Assembly (NCBI RefSeq): GCF_963678245.1
Contig: NZ_OY782771.1
Coordinates: forward strand, 62,001-126,000
From: an uncultured Sunxiuqinia sp.
GTDB taxonomy: Bacteria > Bacteroidota > Bacteroidia > Bacteroidales > Prolixibacteraceae
DNA: 64,000 nucleotides
Direction of reading: 5' to 3'
Shown here: positions 9,776-19,548 of the stretch, in pieces
Numbering within the stretch: the first letter of the stretch is position 1
How the letters are laid out: each line of letters starts with the position of its first letter
Program-made: the position numbers and the translations under genes
The notes under the pieces: generated by a model
Database searches by the model: none
What the model was told of the DNA's origin: nothing
The model's input: only the letters and a program-made list of their open reading frames with translations

Positions 9776-10321
9776 ATGAAGCAGATTTTCCTGTTTGCGA
9801 TATTTAGTATTCCTTTCGTCGTTTTTGCTCAAAACGAAGTCAAGCCTGATGGAGATAAGTTGTTCTGGTTTGTTGCCGTTTTCGTTGCGATTCCACTGGT
9901 TTATATTATTATGAATCCGGTCTTTAAGAAACCGAGTAACCTAAAAGGTAAACCTGTTTCCGTTAAGAAAAGTCAATTGAAAATTGAACTATTGAAAGAT
10001 CGTAAGTTCAAGCCCAATGTGCTGACATTGAAAATTGCAAACAGCAGTAAGAAGGATATCGATCTGGAAGCACCAATACTGATGTTTCGAAAAATATGGA
10101 CGAAACGTAAGTTCAAATTAAAAGGAATTAACCAGTATGTAATTTACCCACTTTTTCTTGAAGCAGGAAAGACGCATGAACTACGTATCGACTTAAGTGT
10201 TTTTTATAATCACGATCGAAAGCTAAAACGGTATTTCTGGTCGAAAATTCGGGTGTTCGATACAAACGGGAAAAAATATTCATCTTCCTACATCACCCTT
10301 CGAAAAAGTTTATTTTCATAA
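9776..10321 (+). CDS. Membrane-anchored protein of unknown function
   Basis: A 181-residue product with a hydrophobic signal-like start (ending VVFAQ near residue 19), a second hydrophobic segment at about residues 29-48, and a C-terminal domain rich in lysine and beta strands that could be an immunoglobulin-like fold (LTLKIANSSKKDIDL, LRIDLSVFY, SKIRVFDTNGKKYSS). I do not recognise the family. Its TAA is directly abutted by the ATG of the pullulanase gene, so the two are co-transcribed, but nothing in the sequence ties it to glycan metabolism. Confidence 0.65.
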   Translation: MKQIFLFAIFSIPFVVFAQNEVKPDGDKLFWFVAVFVAIPLVYIIMNPVFKKPSNLKGKPVSVKKSQLKIELLKDRKFKPNVLTLKIANSSKKDIDLEAPILMFRKIWTKRKFKLKGINQYVIYPLFLEAGKTHELRIDLSVFYNHDRKLKRYFWSKIRVFDTNGKKYSSSYITLRKSLFS

Positions 10322-12262
10322 ATGAGAGACTGGACATTTAATCATATCGATTTTTCAATCTACCCCTACTATCCAGGTGATGACTTGGGTGTGCTTTATT
10401 CTCCCGAGGAAATTTTTGTTAAGTTATGGACTCCGGCAGCAAAGGAAGTTGAGTTTAGGTTGTACGAGAAAAGCTCGGGTGGTAGCCCCTTACGGATTGA
10501 AAAAATGGCTGCAATATCAAATGGTGTTTGGCAGATTCGACTGGACGGTGATTTTAAAGATCATTATTTTACTTTCCGTGTAAACGACGGAGAGTGGTTG
10601 AATGAAACGCCGGGTGTAGATACAAAGGCTGTTGGCTCAAACGGGAAACGTGGGTTAATTTACGATCCACTGGAAACGAATCCTGAAGGTTGGGAACACG
10701 ATAAGCCGCTCGAACCCAAAAATCCGGTAGATGCTGTTTTGTACGAACTTCATGTGCGTGATTTTTCAATAGCCCCTTCATCTGGAATGAAGCAAAAAGG
10801 CAAGTATCTAGCTTTTACTGAAACAGGAACAAAAACACCCCGGCAGTTAGCTTCAGGTATTGATCATTTAAAAGAGCTGGGAATTACGCATGTTCATTTG
10901 CTTCCGGTGTACGACTTTTTTACGGTCGATGAAAATTATCCCTATCTGAAATACAATTGGGGGTATGATCCTCTTAATTACAATGTCCCCGAAGGAAGCT
11001 ATGCCACGAATCCCGACAACATTTCCAGAATCAAGGAGCTGAAACAATTGGTTCAGGCACTGCACAATGCCGGTATTGGCGTGGTAATGGATGTTGTATA
11101 CAACCATACTGGCTATACACGACGCTCATGGTTTAATCAAACGGTGCCAGGCTATTACTATCGGCAAAATAGAAATGGAAAGTTTGCCAATGCCAGCGGA
11201 TGTGGAAACGAAATCGCTTCGGAGCGGTCAATGGTTCGCAGATACATTATCAATTCCCTGAAATACTGGGCTTCGGAATTTCACCTGGACGGTTTCCGTT
11301 TCGATTTGATGGGGATTATGGATATTCAGACGATGAATGAGATTCGTTGGCATTTAGATGAGCTTCGTCCCGGTATTCTGTTGTATGGCGAAGGGTGGGC
11401 TGCAGACTATAGTCCGATGGATGAACGATACCGGGCTGTAAAACATCACGTGGTCAATTTAAATGGAATAGCTTGCTTTAACGATGATATGCGCGATGCC
11501 ATAAAAGGAAACAATTTTGATGAGAAAAGTCGTGGTTTTGTAAATGGTCGAACCCTGAATGAAGAAGCAGTCAAGTTTGGAGTTGTTGCGGCCTGTTATC
11601 ATCCGAGTATTGTTTATGGCTATGTTGAAAGTTCGAAACATGCCTGGGCTAAAGAACCTTGGCAGTGTGTCAATTATGTGTCGTGTCACGATAACTTTAC
11701 CTTGTACGATAAATTACGAATGAGCTGTTCCGATGCTAGTGTTGAGGAGTTGAAGAAAATGCAAAAACTTGCCGGAGCATTAGTTTTAACTTCACAAGGC
11801 ATTCCGTTTTTACATGCCGGGAGTGAATTTTGCAGAAGCAAAAAGGGTAATCACAATTCTTATAAATCACCGGATTCGATCAATCAGATTGATTGGAGCT
11901 TAAAGGATGAGCATGCTGATGTGTTTTTCTATTATAAAAAGTTGATTGAATTGCGTAAGAAGATTGGAGTTTTCCGGATGCAGTCGGCTGATGAAATCCG
12001 GAAGTATCTAGACTTCTCACAAAATTATCAGCCTGGAGTTTTGTCTTATTCTTTTTTTAATTGTCCGAACGAATTTAACTGGAAAACCATTCAACTCATC
12101 TTCAACGCGAAAAAGGAATCTGCTCTATTAGAGCTTGATGAGCATGATTGGCATGTTATTGCCCGTGAAGATGAAATTTGTTACGATGGGATCGATTGCC
12201 TGATCGATCGAAAAGCTATTGTTCCGCCTATATCGATGATGATTTTAGTAAAAGGATATTAG
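10322..12262 (+). CDS. pulA: Type I pullulanase (GH13), cytosolic
   Basis: Hydrolyses alpha-1,6 branch points in glycogen, pullulan or limit dextrins. The 646-residue protein has an N-terminal CBM48-like domain (residues 1-120, FVKLWTPAAKEVEFRLY), then the GH13 barrel. Type I pullulanase motif YNWGYDP is at 211-217, VMDVVYNHT at 255-263, nucleophile D328 in DGFRFDLMG, acid/base E357 in LYGEGW, and the third carboxylate D457 in VSCHDN. There is no signal peptide, so it acts inside the cell, probably on storage glycogen or imported dextrins. The stop codon overlaps the stop of the convergent downstream gene. Confidence 0.93.
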   Translation: MRDWTFNHIDFSIYPYYPGDDLGVLYSPEEIFVKLWTPAAKEVEFRLYEKSSGGSPLRIEKMAAISNGVWQIRLDGDFKDHYFTFRVNDGEWLNETPGVDTKAVGSNGKRGLIYDPLETNPEGWEHDKPLEPKNPVDAVLYELHVRDFSIAPSSGMKQKGKYLAFTETGTKTPRQLASGIDHLKELGITHVHLLPVYDFFTVDENYPYLKYNWGYDPLNYNVPEGSYATNPDNISRIKELKQLVQALHNAGIGVVMDVVYNHTGYTRRSWFNQTVPGYYYRQNRNGKFANASGCGNEIASERSMVRRYIINSLKYWASEFHLDGFRFDLMGIMDIQTMNEIRWHLDELRPGILLYGEGWAADYSPMDERYRAVKHHVVNLNGIACFNDDMRDAIKGNNFDEKSRGFVNGRTLNEEAVKFGVVAACYHPSIVYGYVESSKHAWAKEPWQCVNYVSCHDNFTLYDKLRMSCSDASVEELKKMQKLAGALVLTSQGIPFLHAGSEFCRSKKGNHNSYKSPDSINQIDWSLKDEHADVFFYYKKLIELRKKIGVFRMQSADEIRKYLDFSQNYQPGVLSYSFFNCPNEFNWKTIQLIFNAKKESALLELDEHDWHVIAREDEICYDGIDCLIDRKAIVPPISMMILVKGY

Positions 12263-13467
12263 AAAATCGCCAATAGCAGGTCGATATCTTTATTGGCAAT
12301 ATGGAGTTTGTCGCCCAAGTCTTTGTTGGTTAAAATACCGTTGTAAATATACACACCTTTGCGAATACCATTCGACTGCTTAATGTAATTCTGTACACCT
12401 CCACTTTCGCCAATGGCAATGATAATAGGAGCCAAAACGTTACTTAGGGCAATAGAAGCAGTACGAGCCACTATCGAAGCCACATTATGCACGCAATAGT
12501 GAATAACGCCATGTTTGACGTAAGTCGGATTTTTGAGGTCAGTTGCCCTACTTGTTTCAAAGCATCCACCTTGGCTGATATTCAGATCAATAATTACGGA
12601 GCCTGGTTTCATATTCTTCACCATTTCTTCAGACACCCTAAAAGAAGGGTTGGAATTGAAAGACATGGCACTCAAAACAACATCAGCCGATTTTAAAGCT
12701 TTTCGTAATACATTCGGGTACAAGACCGAAGTAAAAACCCGTTGTCCCAGCTTCGACTCCAGTTCTTGCAGGTTAAACATATTATCATCGAAAATTTTAA
12801 CCGTTGCTCCTAAACCAAGGGCTGCACGGGCTGCATATTCGGCAGCTGTTCGAGCTCCCAAAATAACCAGTTCTGTTGGTGAAATACCAGTTACCCCACC
12901 TAAAAGAACTCCTTTCCCATTTCTGGAATTACTGAGGTATTCGCTGGCTAAAGTAATTGATGTTGCTCCCGAAATCTGGCTCATTAGTCGTACAACAGGC
13001 AAACACTTGTTCTCGTTTTCCATGTACTCGTAGGCAATGGTTGTTACCTTCTTTTTCATAAGTTTTTGCACCGTTTCTTGGCAATGCGTACTGAGGTGCA
13101 TATTTGAGATAAGGGTTTGATGACCTCTCAATAAATCAACTTCTTCGGAACTAAAAGGAGCAACACGAATAATAACGTCGCACTGAAAAACTTCTTCATG
13201 TTTATCCACAACAATAGCTCCTGCTTCCCGGTACTCTTCGTCCGAATAACTGGATGCTTTTCCTGCATCAGTTTCAATATAAACTTCGTGGCCGTATGAA
13301 ACCATCAATTCAACAGCTTCGGGTGTGAGTGGAATACGGTACTCAATTTTTGAAAAATCGGAAGGAATACCGATGGTAATTTTCTTTCCTCGCCTACGAA
13401 TTTCCAACATCTCTTCTTTAGGTAGAAGCAGAGATTTTATTTCCGGGAGTTGTTTTTTTTCAGTCAT
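12259..13467 (-). CDS. Divergent alanine dehydrogenase-family protein, probable non-AlaDH
   Basis: A 402-residue paralogue of the true alanine dehydrogenase encoded at 53397-54509. The fold markers are kept: a YRIPLTPEAVELM block with the conserved Arg (R44), H124 in the counterpart of the YFHFA segment, GVLLGGVTGISP, and QGGCFETS. However, the catalytic lysine (K75 of Ald) aligns with A103, the active-site aspartate (D270) aligns with S298, and the glycine-rich nucleotide loop GGGIVG reads GARTAA. About 30 extra N-terminal residues are present. It is therefore unlikely to be an ordinary alanine dehydrogenase; the actual function is unknown. It is transcribed away from tsaE, which lies 54 bases upstream on the same strand. 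Confidence 0.75.
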   Translation of the reverse strand: MTEKKQLPEIKSLLLPKEEMLEIRRRGKKITIGIPSDFSKIEYRIPLTPEAVELMVSYGHEVYIETDAGKASSYSDEEYREAGAIVVDKHEEVFQCDVIIRVAPFSSEEVDLLRGHQTLISNMHLSTHCQETVQKLMKKKVTTIAYEYMENENKCLPVVRLMSQISGATSITLASEYLSNSRNGKGVLLGGVTGISPTELVILGARTAAEYAARAALGLGATVKIFDDNMFNLQELESKLGQRVFTSVLYPNVLRKALKSADVVLSAMSFNSNPSFRVSEEMVKNMKPGSVIIDLNISQGGCFETSRATDLKNPTYVKHGVIHYCVHNVASIVARTASIALSNVLAPIIIAIGESGGVQNYIKQSNGIRKGVYIYNGILTNKDLGDKLHIANKDIDLLLAIF

Positions 13468-13521
13468 TCAGGAGAAATTTGATGTTCAATTTACTCTTTA
13501 AAAGTATTTTATCAAAGAGAT

Positions 13522-13944
13522 TTAGACGATATTAGCTGTAAGCTGCCTTCTTGAAGAGTCAAGAACTTCAATTTTTACTTCAACAATATTTTCGGGCAGC
13601 AAGGGGGCAATGTTTTCCGGCCATTCCATCATGCAATATTTGCCACTATATAAATAGTCATCAAAGCCAATGTCCAGTGCTTCTTCAACGTCTTTTATCC
13701 GGTAAAAATCGAAATGAAAAATCCGCTCGTTTGTCGATGTACTATACTCGTTTACCAGAGCAAATGTAGGACTGGTTATCGGATCAACCGAACCCAACTG
13801 GCGGCACAAGGCTTTGATAAAAGTTGTTTTTCCTGCACCCATTTTGCCATAGAAAGCAAAAATCCGCTCGCTAGGAAAATGATTGAGTAAGGATTTTGCA
13901 GCTGTTTGAATTTCTTCAACTGAATTAATGTGAATTGAAAACAT
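13522..13944 (-). CDS. tsaE: tRNA threonylcarbamoyladenosine ATPase TsaE
   Basis: ATPase that supports the TsaB-TsaD complex in making the t6A37 modification of ANN-decoding tRNAs. The 140-residue product has the Walker A motif GKMGAGKT at 33-40, then TSPTFALVNEY, HFDFYRIKD and MEWPENI, all characteristic of TsaE. I place the start at the ATG at 13944. A longer frame from a TTG at 13968 would begin inside a promoter-like element. The downstream neighbour on the same strand is the alanine dehydrogenase paralogue. Confidence 0.93.
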   Translation of the reverse strand: MFSIHINSVEEIQTAAKSLLNHFPSERIFAFYGKMGAGKTTFIKALCRQLGSVDPITSPTFALVNEYSTSTNERIFHFDFYRIKDVEEALDIGFDDYLYSGKYCMMEWPENIAPLLPENIVEVKIEVLDSSRRQLTANIV

Positions 13945-13965
13945 GCTTTTTCGTTCTAATTGATG

Positions 13966-14000
13966 CAAATTTAGGTAAAGTTCTTTTTAAAAAAGACAAA
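13966..14000 (-). promoter_or_regulatory. Candidate promoter of tsaE
   Basis: Minus-strand TAAATTTG (13966-13973) with TTTG at 13997-14000, spacing 23. It lies 22 bases upstream of the chosen tsaE ATG. Confidence 0.5.
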
Positions 14001-14039
14001 GGCTGATCTTTGTTCGATCTATGTTTTGAAAAATTGTGT

Positions 14040-14047
14040 TACTTTTG
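14040..14047 (+). promoter_or_regulatory. Possible -7 element for gcvH
   Basis: TACTTTTG matches TAnnTTTG 26 bases before the gcvH ATG; the upstream box is unclear. It supports the shorter gcvH start. Confidence 0.45.
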
Positions 14048-14073
14048 ATGCAAATACAATTCAATCGATCATT

Positions 14074-14454
14074 ATGAATCTGCCAGAAAACTTAAAGTAC
14101 ACAAAAGAGCACGAATGGGTTCGTGTTGAAAAAGACAGTGTTTATGTTGGTATTACCGACTTTGCTCAAGGAGAATTGGGGGACATTGTTTTTGTTGAAA
14201 TAGAAACTGAAGGAGAAGATTTGCCAAAAGGTGAAACCTTTGGTACTGTTGAAGCTGTAAAAACTGTTTCAGACCTTTTTATGCCTGTCGGTGGTAAGGT
14301 TGCTGAATTTAATGCGGCGTTGGAAGATGAGCCCGAGTTGATCAATAAGGATCCATATGACAAAGGCTGGATGATTAAAATTGAAATGAGTGATACAGCT
14401 GACTTGGATGACTTGATGGATGCCGAAGCCTATAAGGCGATGCTGGAAGCTTAA
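14074..14454 (+). CDS. gcvH: Glycine cleavage system H protein
   Basis: Lipoyl carrier that shuttles the aminomethyl group between the P and T proteins in glycine cleavage. The 126-residue product from ATG 14074 has the expected length. The lipoylated lysine is K63 in GTVEAVKTVSDLF, and LKYTKEHEWV and ELINKDPYDKGWM are family blocks. A frame opening at 14026 would add 16 residues overlapping the promoter-like element. The gcvP and gcvT genes are not in the window, but lipA and lipB, which make its lipoyl group, lie about 11 kb away. Confidence 0.95.
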   Translation: MNLPENLKYTKEHEWVRVEKDSVYVGITDFAQGELGDIVFVEIETEGEDLPKGETFGTVEAVKTVSDLFMPVGGKVAEFNAALEDEPELINKDPYDKGWMIKIEMSDTADLDDLMDAEAYKAMLEA

Positions 14455-14507
14455 TTTTTGATAATTTTGTTGACTTTTTATTTAAGGAAGGCAATCTTAC
14501 GATATTA

Positions 14508-14539
14508 ATCCCTGAGGAATTTTCCTTGGGGATTTTTTT
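14508..14539 (+). terminator. Intrinsic terminator of gcvH
   Basis: Hairpin with arms 14508-14519 and 14522-14533 (twelve potential pairs, two of them G-T), followed by a run of seven T. Confidence 0.85.
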
Positions 14540-14614
14540 GTGGTTTGCATTTGACTTTTTAAGTCGGGAGTTAAAAAAGCTTTTTGTATTCGACCGGGGC
14601 GATTAGACAGGCAC

Positions 14615-14643
14615 AAAAAAATCCGGCACAATGGCCGGATTTT
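14615..14643 (-). terminator. Intrinsic terminator of the rimP-nusA-infB operon
   Basis: Ten-bp stem around AATCCGGC (14618-14627 with 14634-14643). The A-run on its left forms a U-tract on the minus strand, 25 bases after the infB stop. Confidence 0.88.
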
Positions 14644-14667
14644 CGTTATTTGAGATTAAATCATCTT

Positions 14668-17658
14668 TTACAATGATTTGGCAACTTCAATTTCATGGAA
14701 GGCTTCAACCATGTCACCTTCTTTTATGTCGTTATATCCTTCAATGTTTAGTCCGCATTCGTAACCTTTTTGTACTTCTTTCACATCGTCTTTAAAGCGT
14801 TTAAGCGATCCTAAAGTACCGGTGTAAATCACAATGCCATCACGAATTAAACGAACTCTGGAAGAGCGCATGAATTTTCCGTCGCGAACAATACAACCTG
14901 CAATTGTTCCTACTTTTGTAATCTTAAAGGTCTCCAAAATTTCAGCTGTTCCCAGAATTTCTTCTTTAATTTCCGGTGAAAGCATTCCTTCCATGGCCGA
15001 TTTGATTTCGTTGATTGCATCGTAGATGATTGAATACAAGCGGATGTCCACTTCTTCTTTTTCAGCTAACTTACGAGCTTGCAAACTAGGTCGAACCTGG
15101 AATCCAACAACAATTGCATCAGAAGCTGTTGCCAGCATAACATCTGATTCGGAAATGGCACCAACCGCTTTATGAATTACATTGACTTGAATTTCTTCGG
15201 TCGATAGCTTAATTAATGAATCAGACAGCGCTTCGATTGATCCATCCACGTCACCTTTAACAATCAGGTTCAGTTCCTGGAAGTTTCCAATAGCAATACG
15301 TCGTCCAATTTCATCAAGTGTAATGTGTTTCTGCGTACGCAATCCTTGTTCTCGTGCCAACTGCTCTCGCTTGTTTGCAATTTGTCTGGCTTCACGTTCG
15401 TTTTCAAACACGTTGAATTTATCTCCAGCCTGTGGTGCTCCATCCAGCCCAAGAATAATTACCGGTTCTGAAGGACCAGCACTTTCGATTCGTTGATTCC
15501 GTTCGTTGAACATGGCTTTTATATGGCCATAATATTGACCGGCAAGCATAATATCGCCTTGGTGTAAGGTTCCATTCTGAACCAACACGGTGGCAACATA
15601 TCCGCGTCCTTTATCCAGAGACGATTCAACAATTGTTCCGGTTGCCCGTCTATCTTTATTCCCTTTCACTTCAAGCATCTCTGCTTCCAGCAGTACTTTC
15701 TCAAGAAGCTCGTCGATGTTAACACCGTTTTTGGCCGAGATGTCCTGACTTTGATACTTTCCTCCCCATTCTTCGACAAGGTAGTTCAAATTAGCCAGTC
15801 CTTCTTTTATTTTTTCCGGATTAGCTCCGGGTTTGTCAATTTTATTAATCGCAAAAACAATAGGAACGCCTGCTGCTTGCGCGTGATTAATAGCCTCTTT
15901 TGTTTGAGGCATAATATTGTCGTCAGCTGCTACAATAATAATTGCAATATCAGTAACCTGTGCGCCACGGGCACGCATCGCTGTAAATGCTTCGTGACCG
16001 GGAGTATCCAGGAACGTAATCATACGTCCGTCTTCCAGACTTACGTGGTAAGCTCCAATGTGTTGGGTAATCCCTCCGGCCTCGCCGGCAATTACGTTGG
16101 CACTTCGGATGTAGTCAAGCAAAGACGTTTTACCGTGGTCAACGTGTCCCATAACCGTTACGATTGGAGCACGTGGGTGAACTTCGTCTGGTTCATCATC
16201 CTCTTCAACACCATCTAAAATATCGGCGCTGACGAACTCAACTTCGTAACCAAATTCTTCTGCTACAATTTGCATGGTCTCAGCATCGAGCCGTTGGTTG
16301 ATCGAAACAAACAGACCAAGGCTCATACATGATGAGATAATTTCGGTGACTGTAACATCCATCATGGTTGCCAATTCCGAAACTGATACGAATTCAGTAA
16401 CTTTCAATATATTTTTTTCCGCACTTTGTTTTTCGACTTCAGCAGCAGCTTTATCACTTGCAGCTTGTCGCTTATCGCGGCGGTATTTTGCACCTTTTGA
16501 TTTTTGTTTACTCGAAGTAAGACGTGCTAAAGTGTCTTTAATTTGCTTTTGTACATCTTCTTCAGTAACCTCTTTTTTGATAACTCTGCGCTTACCTTTA
16601 GCTCCTCCGGGTGCTTGTTGCCCGCGGCCACGTTTTTCAACATTTACACGAGGTCCGGCACCCGGGTCTTTTTGAATCCGGCGACGTTTTTTCTTGTTTG
16701 CTTGAGCATTGTTATCGCTGGAAGAAGCAACGGGTTTTTTCTTAATATCGATTTTCCCAACCACATTCGGGCCCGAAAGTTTCTGGACATTTGTTTTGTG
16801 GTCTTTCCCTTTTTCTTGTTGCCCTTGACGTTTTTGTTTTTCGCGCTCTTTACGCTCGTCCTCTTTTTGTTTTTTCGTTTTCTTAGTAGGGCGGGTTTTT
16901 TGGTTGATTGAAGAAAGATCGATTTTCCCTACTACTTTTACTTCATCAACTTTTTTATTAGGGACATTTGTTTCAAGTGCTTCGGTATCCTTTTCAGGAG
17001 CTACCTCTTCTTCTTTTTTATCCTCAACTTTTTTTTCTACTTTCTCGGGAGTTGGCTTTGGCTCTTCCTTTTTTGTTTCGGCTTTCGGAGTGGCAATTTC
17101 CTCTGGCTTTTCTTGTTGTGGCTTAGGCTCTTTTTCTTCCTTTGCTTTCTGGTCACCTTTTTTGATGACTGTGGGTTTACCTTCCCGCTTCGGAGGGTTC
17201 ATACTATCTAAATCAATTTTGCCAACAACCTTGGGCTTATTCGTTTCCGAGAGTTTTTCTTTTTCTTCAGTTGGTTGTGGCTTTGGCTCAGGCTTTGTTT
17301 TAGGAGCTTCTTTCTTAGGGACATTCATGTCCTTGATGCGAACTTCTTCCACCTCCTCTTCTTCCTCGGCATCCTCAATATCTGATTCTTCTGCAGAGGC
17401 GTCAGTATTGTCGAGTGAAATAGATTCATTTTTATGACGGTGACTCATCAGGTTTATTTTTTCTGACTCTTTTTTCAGGCTGATATCACTTTTATACTCT
17501 TTTTCGAGCATGTGGTATGCATCTTCTGAAATTTTCGAGTTTGGATTTGTGTCAATTTCAAATCCTTTTTTATGTAAAAAATCAACAATTGTATTGATTC
17601 CCACATTAAATTCTCTTGCTACCTTACTAAGTCGCGTACTTTTTTTGCCAATTGCCAT
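14668..17658 (-). CDS. infB: Translation initiation factor IF-2
   Basis: GTPase that positions initiator fMet-tRNA on the ribosome. The 996-residue protein starts with an IF2_N-type helical domain (residues 1-55). A long disordered, lysine/glutamate/proline-rich linker of about 330 residues contains a short motif VVGKIDL three times (near 144, 242 and 299). A second IF2_N domain lies near 415-475. The GTPase domain has GHVDHGKT at 504-511, DTPG at 551-554 and NKID at 605-608, followed by domains II to IV. It is last in the rimP-nusA-infB order found in most bacteria. The long ORF on the opposite strand across the linker is a composition artefact. Confidence 0.98.
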   Translation of the reverse strand: MAIGKKSTRLSKVAREFNVGINTIVDFLHKKGFEIDTNPNSKISEDAYHMLEKEYKSDISLKKESEKINLMSHRHKNESISLDNTDASAEESDIEDAEEEEEVEEVRIKDMNVPKKEAPKTKPEPKPQPTEEKEKLSETNKPKVVGKIDLDSMNPPKREGKPTVIKKGDQKAKEEKEPKPQQEKPEEIATPKAETKKEEPKPTPEKVEKKVEDKKEEEVAPEKDTEALETNVPNKKVDEVKVVGKIDLSSINQKTRPTKKTKKQKEDERKEREKQKRQGQQEKGKDHKTNVQKLSGPNVVGKIDIKKKPVASSSDNNAQANKKKRRRIQKDPGAGPRVNVEKRGRGQQAPGGAKGKRRVIKKEVTEEDVQKQIKDTLARLTSSKQKSKGAKYRRDKRQAASDKAAAEVEKQSAEKNILKVTEFVSVSELATMMDVTVTEIISSCMSLGLFVSINQRLDAETMQIVAEEFGYEVEFVSADILDGVEEDDEPDEVHPRAPIVTVMGHVDHGKTSLLDYIRSANVIAGEAGGITQHIGAYHVSLEDGRMITFLDTPGHEAFTAMRARGAQVTDIAIIIVAADDNIMPQTKEAINHAQAAGVPIVFAINKIDKPGANPEKIKEGLANLNYLVEEWGGKYQSQDISAKNGVNIDELLEKVLLEAEMLEVKGNKDRRATGTIVESSLDKGRGYVATVLVQNGTLHQGDIMLAGQYYGHIKAMFNERNQRIESAGPSEPVIILGLDGAPQAGDKFNVFENEREARQIANKREQLAREQGLRTQKHITLDEIGRRIAIGNFQELNLIVKGDVDGSIEALSDSLIKLSTEEIQVNVIHKAVGAISESDVMLATASDAIVVGFQVRPSLQARKLAEKEEVDIRLYSIIYDAINEIKSAMEGMLSPEIKEEILGTAEILETFKITKVGTIAGCIVRDGKFMRSSRVRLIRDGIVIYTGTLGSLKRFKDDVKEVQKGYECGLNIEGYNDIKEGDMVEAFHEIEVAKSL

Positions 17659-17768
17659 ATAATCCCTATCTATTTTTATATCTTTTTTGAAGTTTTTACG
17701 CCCAAAAACTATGCAATTTTAAATCCAATTTATTTAAATCCCAATAGTTTGATGTTATTTGTTTCTAA

Positions 17769-19004
17769 TTACTCAAATTCAGAGCGTAAAATCTTTAACA
17801 CATGATCAATTGTCTCCTCTTCCAGATCGGTACGTTTGATCAAATCTGCACGGGTTAATCCCAATACATTTTTAGCCGTATCGCACCCAATTGATTTTAG
17901 CTGATCCAAAATCCAACCTTCAATCTCATCCGAAAACTCATCCAGGTTGACATCTTCGTCATCGGTCGCCATTTCACGGTATACGTCAATTTCGTAACCG
18001 GTTAGCTGGCTCGCTAAACGAATATTTAAACCACCTTTACCAATAGCCAGCGAAACTTCTTCTGGTTTCAGGTATACGTCGGCGCGTTTGTCTTCATCAT
18101 TTAACTTGATCGAAGAAATTTTAGCTGGGTTCAGTGATCTTTGGATGAACAACTGAACGTTGGTTGAATAGTTGATCACGTCAATATTTTCATTTTTAAG
18201 TTCGCGGACAATGCCGTGAATACGAGATCCTTTCATTCCAACACAGGCTCCTACCGGATCAACACGTTCGTCGTATGACTCAACAGCCACTTTCGCACGT
18301 TCGCCCGGAACACGAACAATCTTTTTGATCGTTATCAAACCATCAAAAATCTCAGGAACTTCCAACTCAAATAAGCGCTCCAAGAATACCGGAGATGTTC
18401 GGGATAAAATAATTAGTGGATTGTTGTTTTTTAATTCAACTTTATAAACTACAGCCCTTAAATTATCTCCTTTTCGAAAGTAGTCAGATGGAATTTGTTC
18501 TGTTTTTGGAAGAATCAGCTCGTTGCCTTCATCATCTAAAACAAGAATTTCTTTTTTCCAAACCTGATAAACTTCACCGGTTACAATGTCGCCAATCTTA
18601 CTTTTGTATTTCCCGTAGATGTGGTCTTTTTCCAACTCCAGAATTCTACTGGCTAGGTTTTGACGCAAATTCAGAATTGCCCTTCTTCCAAAATCGTGCA
18701 ATTTTACTTCGTCGGTTACTTCTTCACCAACTTCGTAGTCTGTGTCAATTTTTTTGGCTTCGGTAAGTGTAATCTGAAGATTTGGATCTTCAATTGCACT
18801 ATCTTCAACAACCTCACGGTTGCGCCAAATTTCAAAGTCGCCCTTGTCGATATTTATAATGATGTCGAAGTTCTCGTCGGTTCCGTATGCTTTTTCCAAA
18901 ACATTGCGGAACACGTCTTCAAGAACACTCATCATCGTGACCCGATCAATGTTTTTCAGGTCTTTAAATTCAGAAAAGGTATCGATAAGATTAATTGTAT
19001 CCAT
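17769..19004 (-). CDS. nusA: Transcription termination/antitermination factor NusA
   Basis: RNA polymerase-associated factor that modulates pausing, termination and antitermination. The 411-residue protein has the N-terminal polymerase-binding domain (1-125), an S1 domain (about 130-200, GDIVTGEVYQVWKKEILV), and two KH domains (GACVGMKGSRIHGIVREL and LAIGKGGLNIRLASQL). A short C-terminal helical segment replaces the acidic repeats of E. coli NusA. It sits 12 bases after rimP and about 110 bases before infB in the standard operon. Confidence 0.97.
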   Translation of the reverse strand: MDTINLIDTFSEFKDLKNIDRVTMMSVLEDVFRNVLEKAYGTDENFDIIINIDKGDFEIWRNREVVEDSAIEDPNLQITLTEAKKIDTDYEVGEEVTDEVKLHDFGRRAILNLRQNLASRILELEKDHIYGKYKSKIGDIVTGEVYQVWKKEILVLDDEGNELILPKTEQIPSDYFRKGDNLRAVVYKVELKNNNPLIILSRTSPVFLERLFELEVPEIFDGLITIKKIVRVPGERAKVAVESYDERVDPVGACVGMKGSRIHGIVRELKNENIDVINYSTNVQLFIQRSLNPAKISSIKLNDEDKRADVYLKPEEVSLAIGKGGLNIRLASQLTGYEIDVYREMATDDEDVNLDEFSDEIEGWILDQLKSIGCDTAKNVLGLTRADLIKRTDLEEETIDHVLKILRSEFE

Positions 19005-19016
19005 CTTGCCCTCGAT

Positions 19017-19478
19017 TTAGAATTTTATTATGTTTTTAACTGTTTTCGCTTCGTCAAACGCTATACGATGAACTCGGGTAATAAGTTGCTTTTTTTTATG
19101 GCCCTCAATTCGCTCACGTTTGGTCGATTCCAATTCAAATCCATTCTGGTCAACGGTTTTTAGAATGCCTTCAAGTTTCTCCCCGGTTGTAAGCACCACT
19201 TCCATTTCCTGGTTCAAGTTTTTCACAAACTGACGTTGAGTCTTTAAAGGTTGTCCAAGTCCTGAAGAAGAAACCTGCAGTTCAAAATCTTCTTCCTCCC
19301 GATCCAGACTTCCTTCAACCAGCCGACTAATTTGAACACAATGGTCAATTGTAATCCCATTTTCACCATCCAATGTAACCTGTATCTGGTTACTAGGAGT
19401 AACGTCAATTTCAACGATGAACTGGTCTTCAGTTAGTTCGTCTTCAATCAGTTGGGCGATTCTACTTTTGTCGATCAT
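19017..19478 (-). CDS. rimP: Ribosome maturation factor RimP
   Basis: Needed for maturation of the 30S subunit. The 153-residue product has the RimP N-domain (VEIDVTPSNQIQVTLDGENGITIDHCVQISR, read in parts at residues 24-50), the ELQVSSSGLGQPL motif in the middle, and a C-terminal SH3-like barrel. It is first in the rimP-nusA-infB operon. A hairpin lies about 20 bases upstream of its start codon, inside the leader defined by the candidate promoter. Confidence 0.94.
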   Translation of the reverse strand: MIDKSRIAQLIEDELTEDQFIVEIDVTPSNQIQVTLDGENGITIDHCVQISRLVEGSLDREEEDFELQVSSSGLGQPLKTQRQFVKNLNQEMEVVLTTGEKLEGILKTVDQNGFELESTKRERIEGHKKKQLITRVHRIAFDEAKTVKNIIKF

Positions 19479-19497
19479 AAATTTTAAGTAACTAAAA

Positions 19498-19518
19498 CAG
19501 GGGACTTTGGGTCCCCTG
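19498..19518 (-). promoter_or_regulatory. Leader hairpin upstream of rimP
   Basis: Perfect 8-bp stem CAGGGGAC/GTCCCCTG with a 5-base loop, located between the candidate promoter and the rimP start. On the minus strand it is followed by TTTTAG, a weak U-run. It may affect translation or act as an attenuator; this is inference. Confidence 0.6.
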
Positions 19519-19548
19519 CAAACGGTATTGATCTTCCAATTGTCAGCG

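Noticed and set aside
16904-17437. 177-codon open frame opposite infB
   Set aside because: Serine/phenylalanine-rich product that is the mirror of the lysine/glutamate-rich IF-2 linker.
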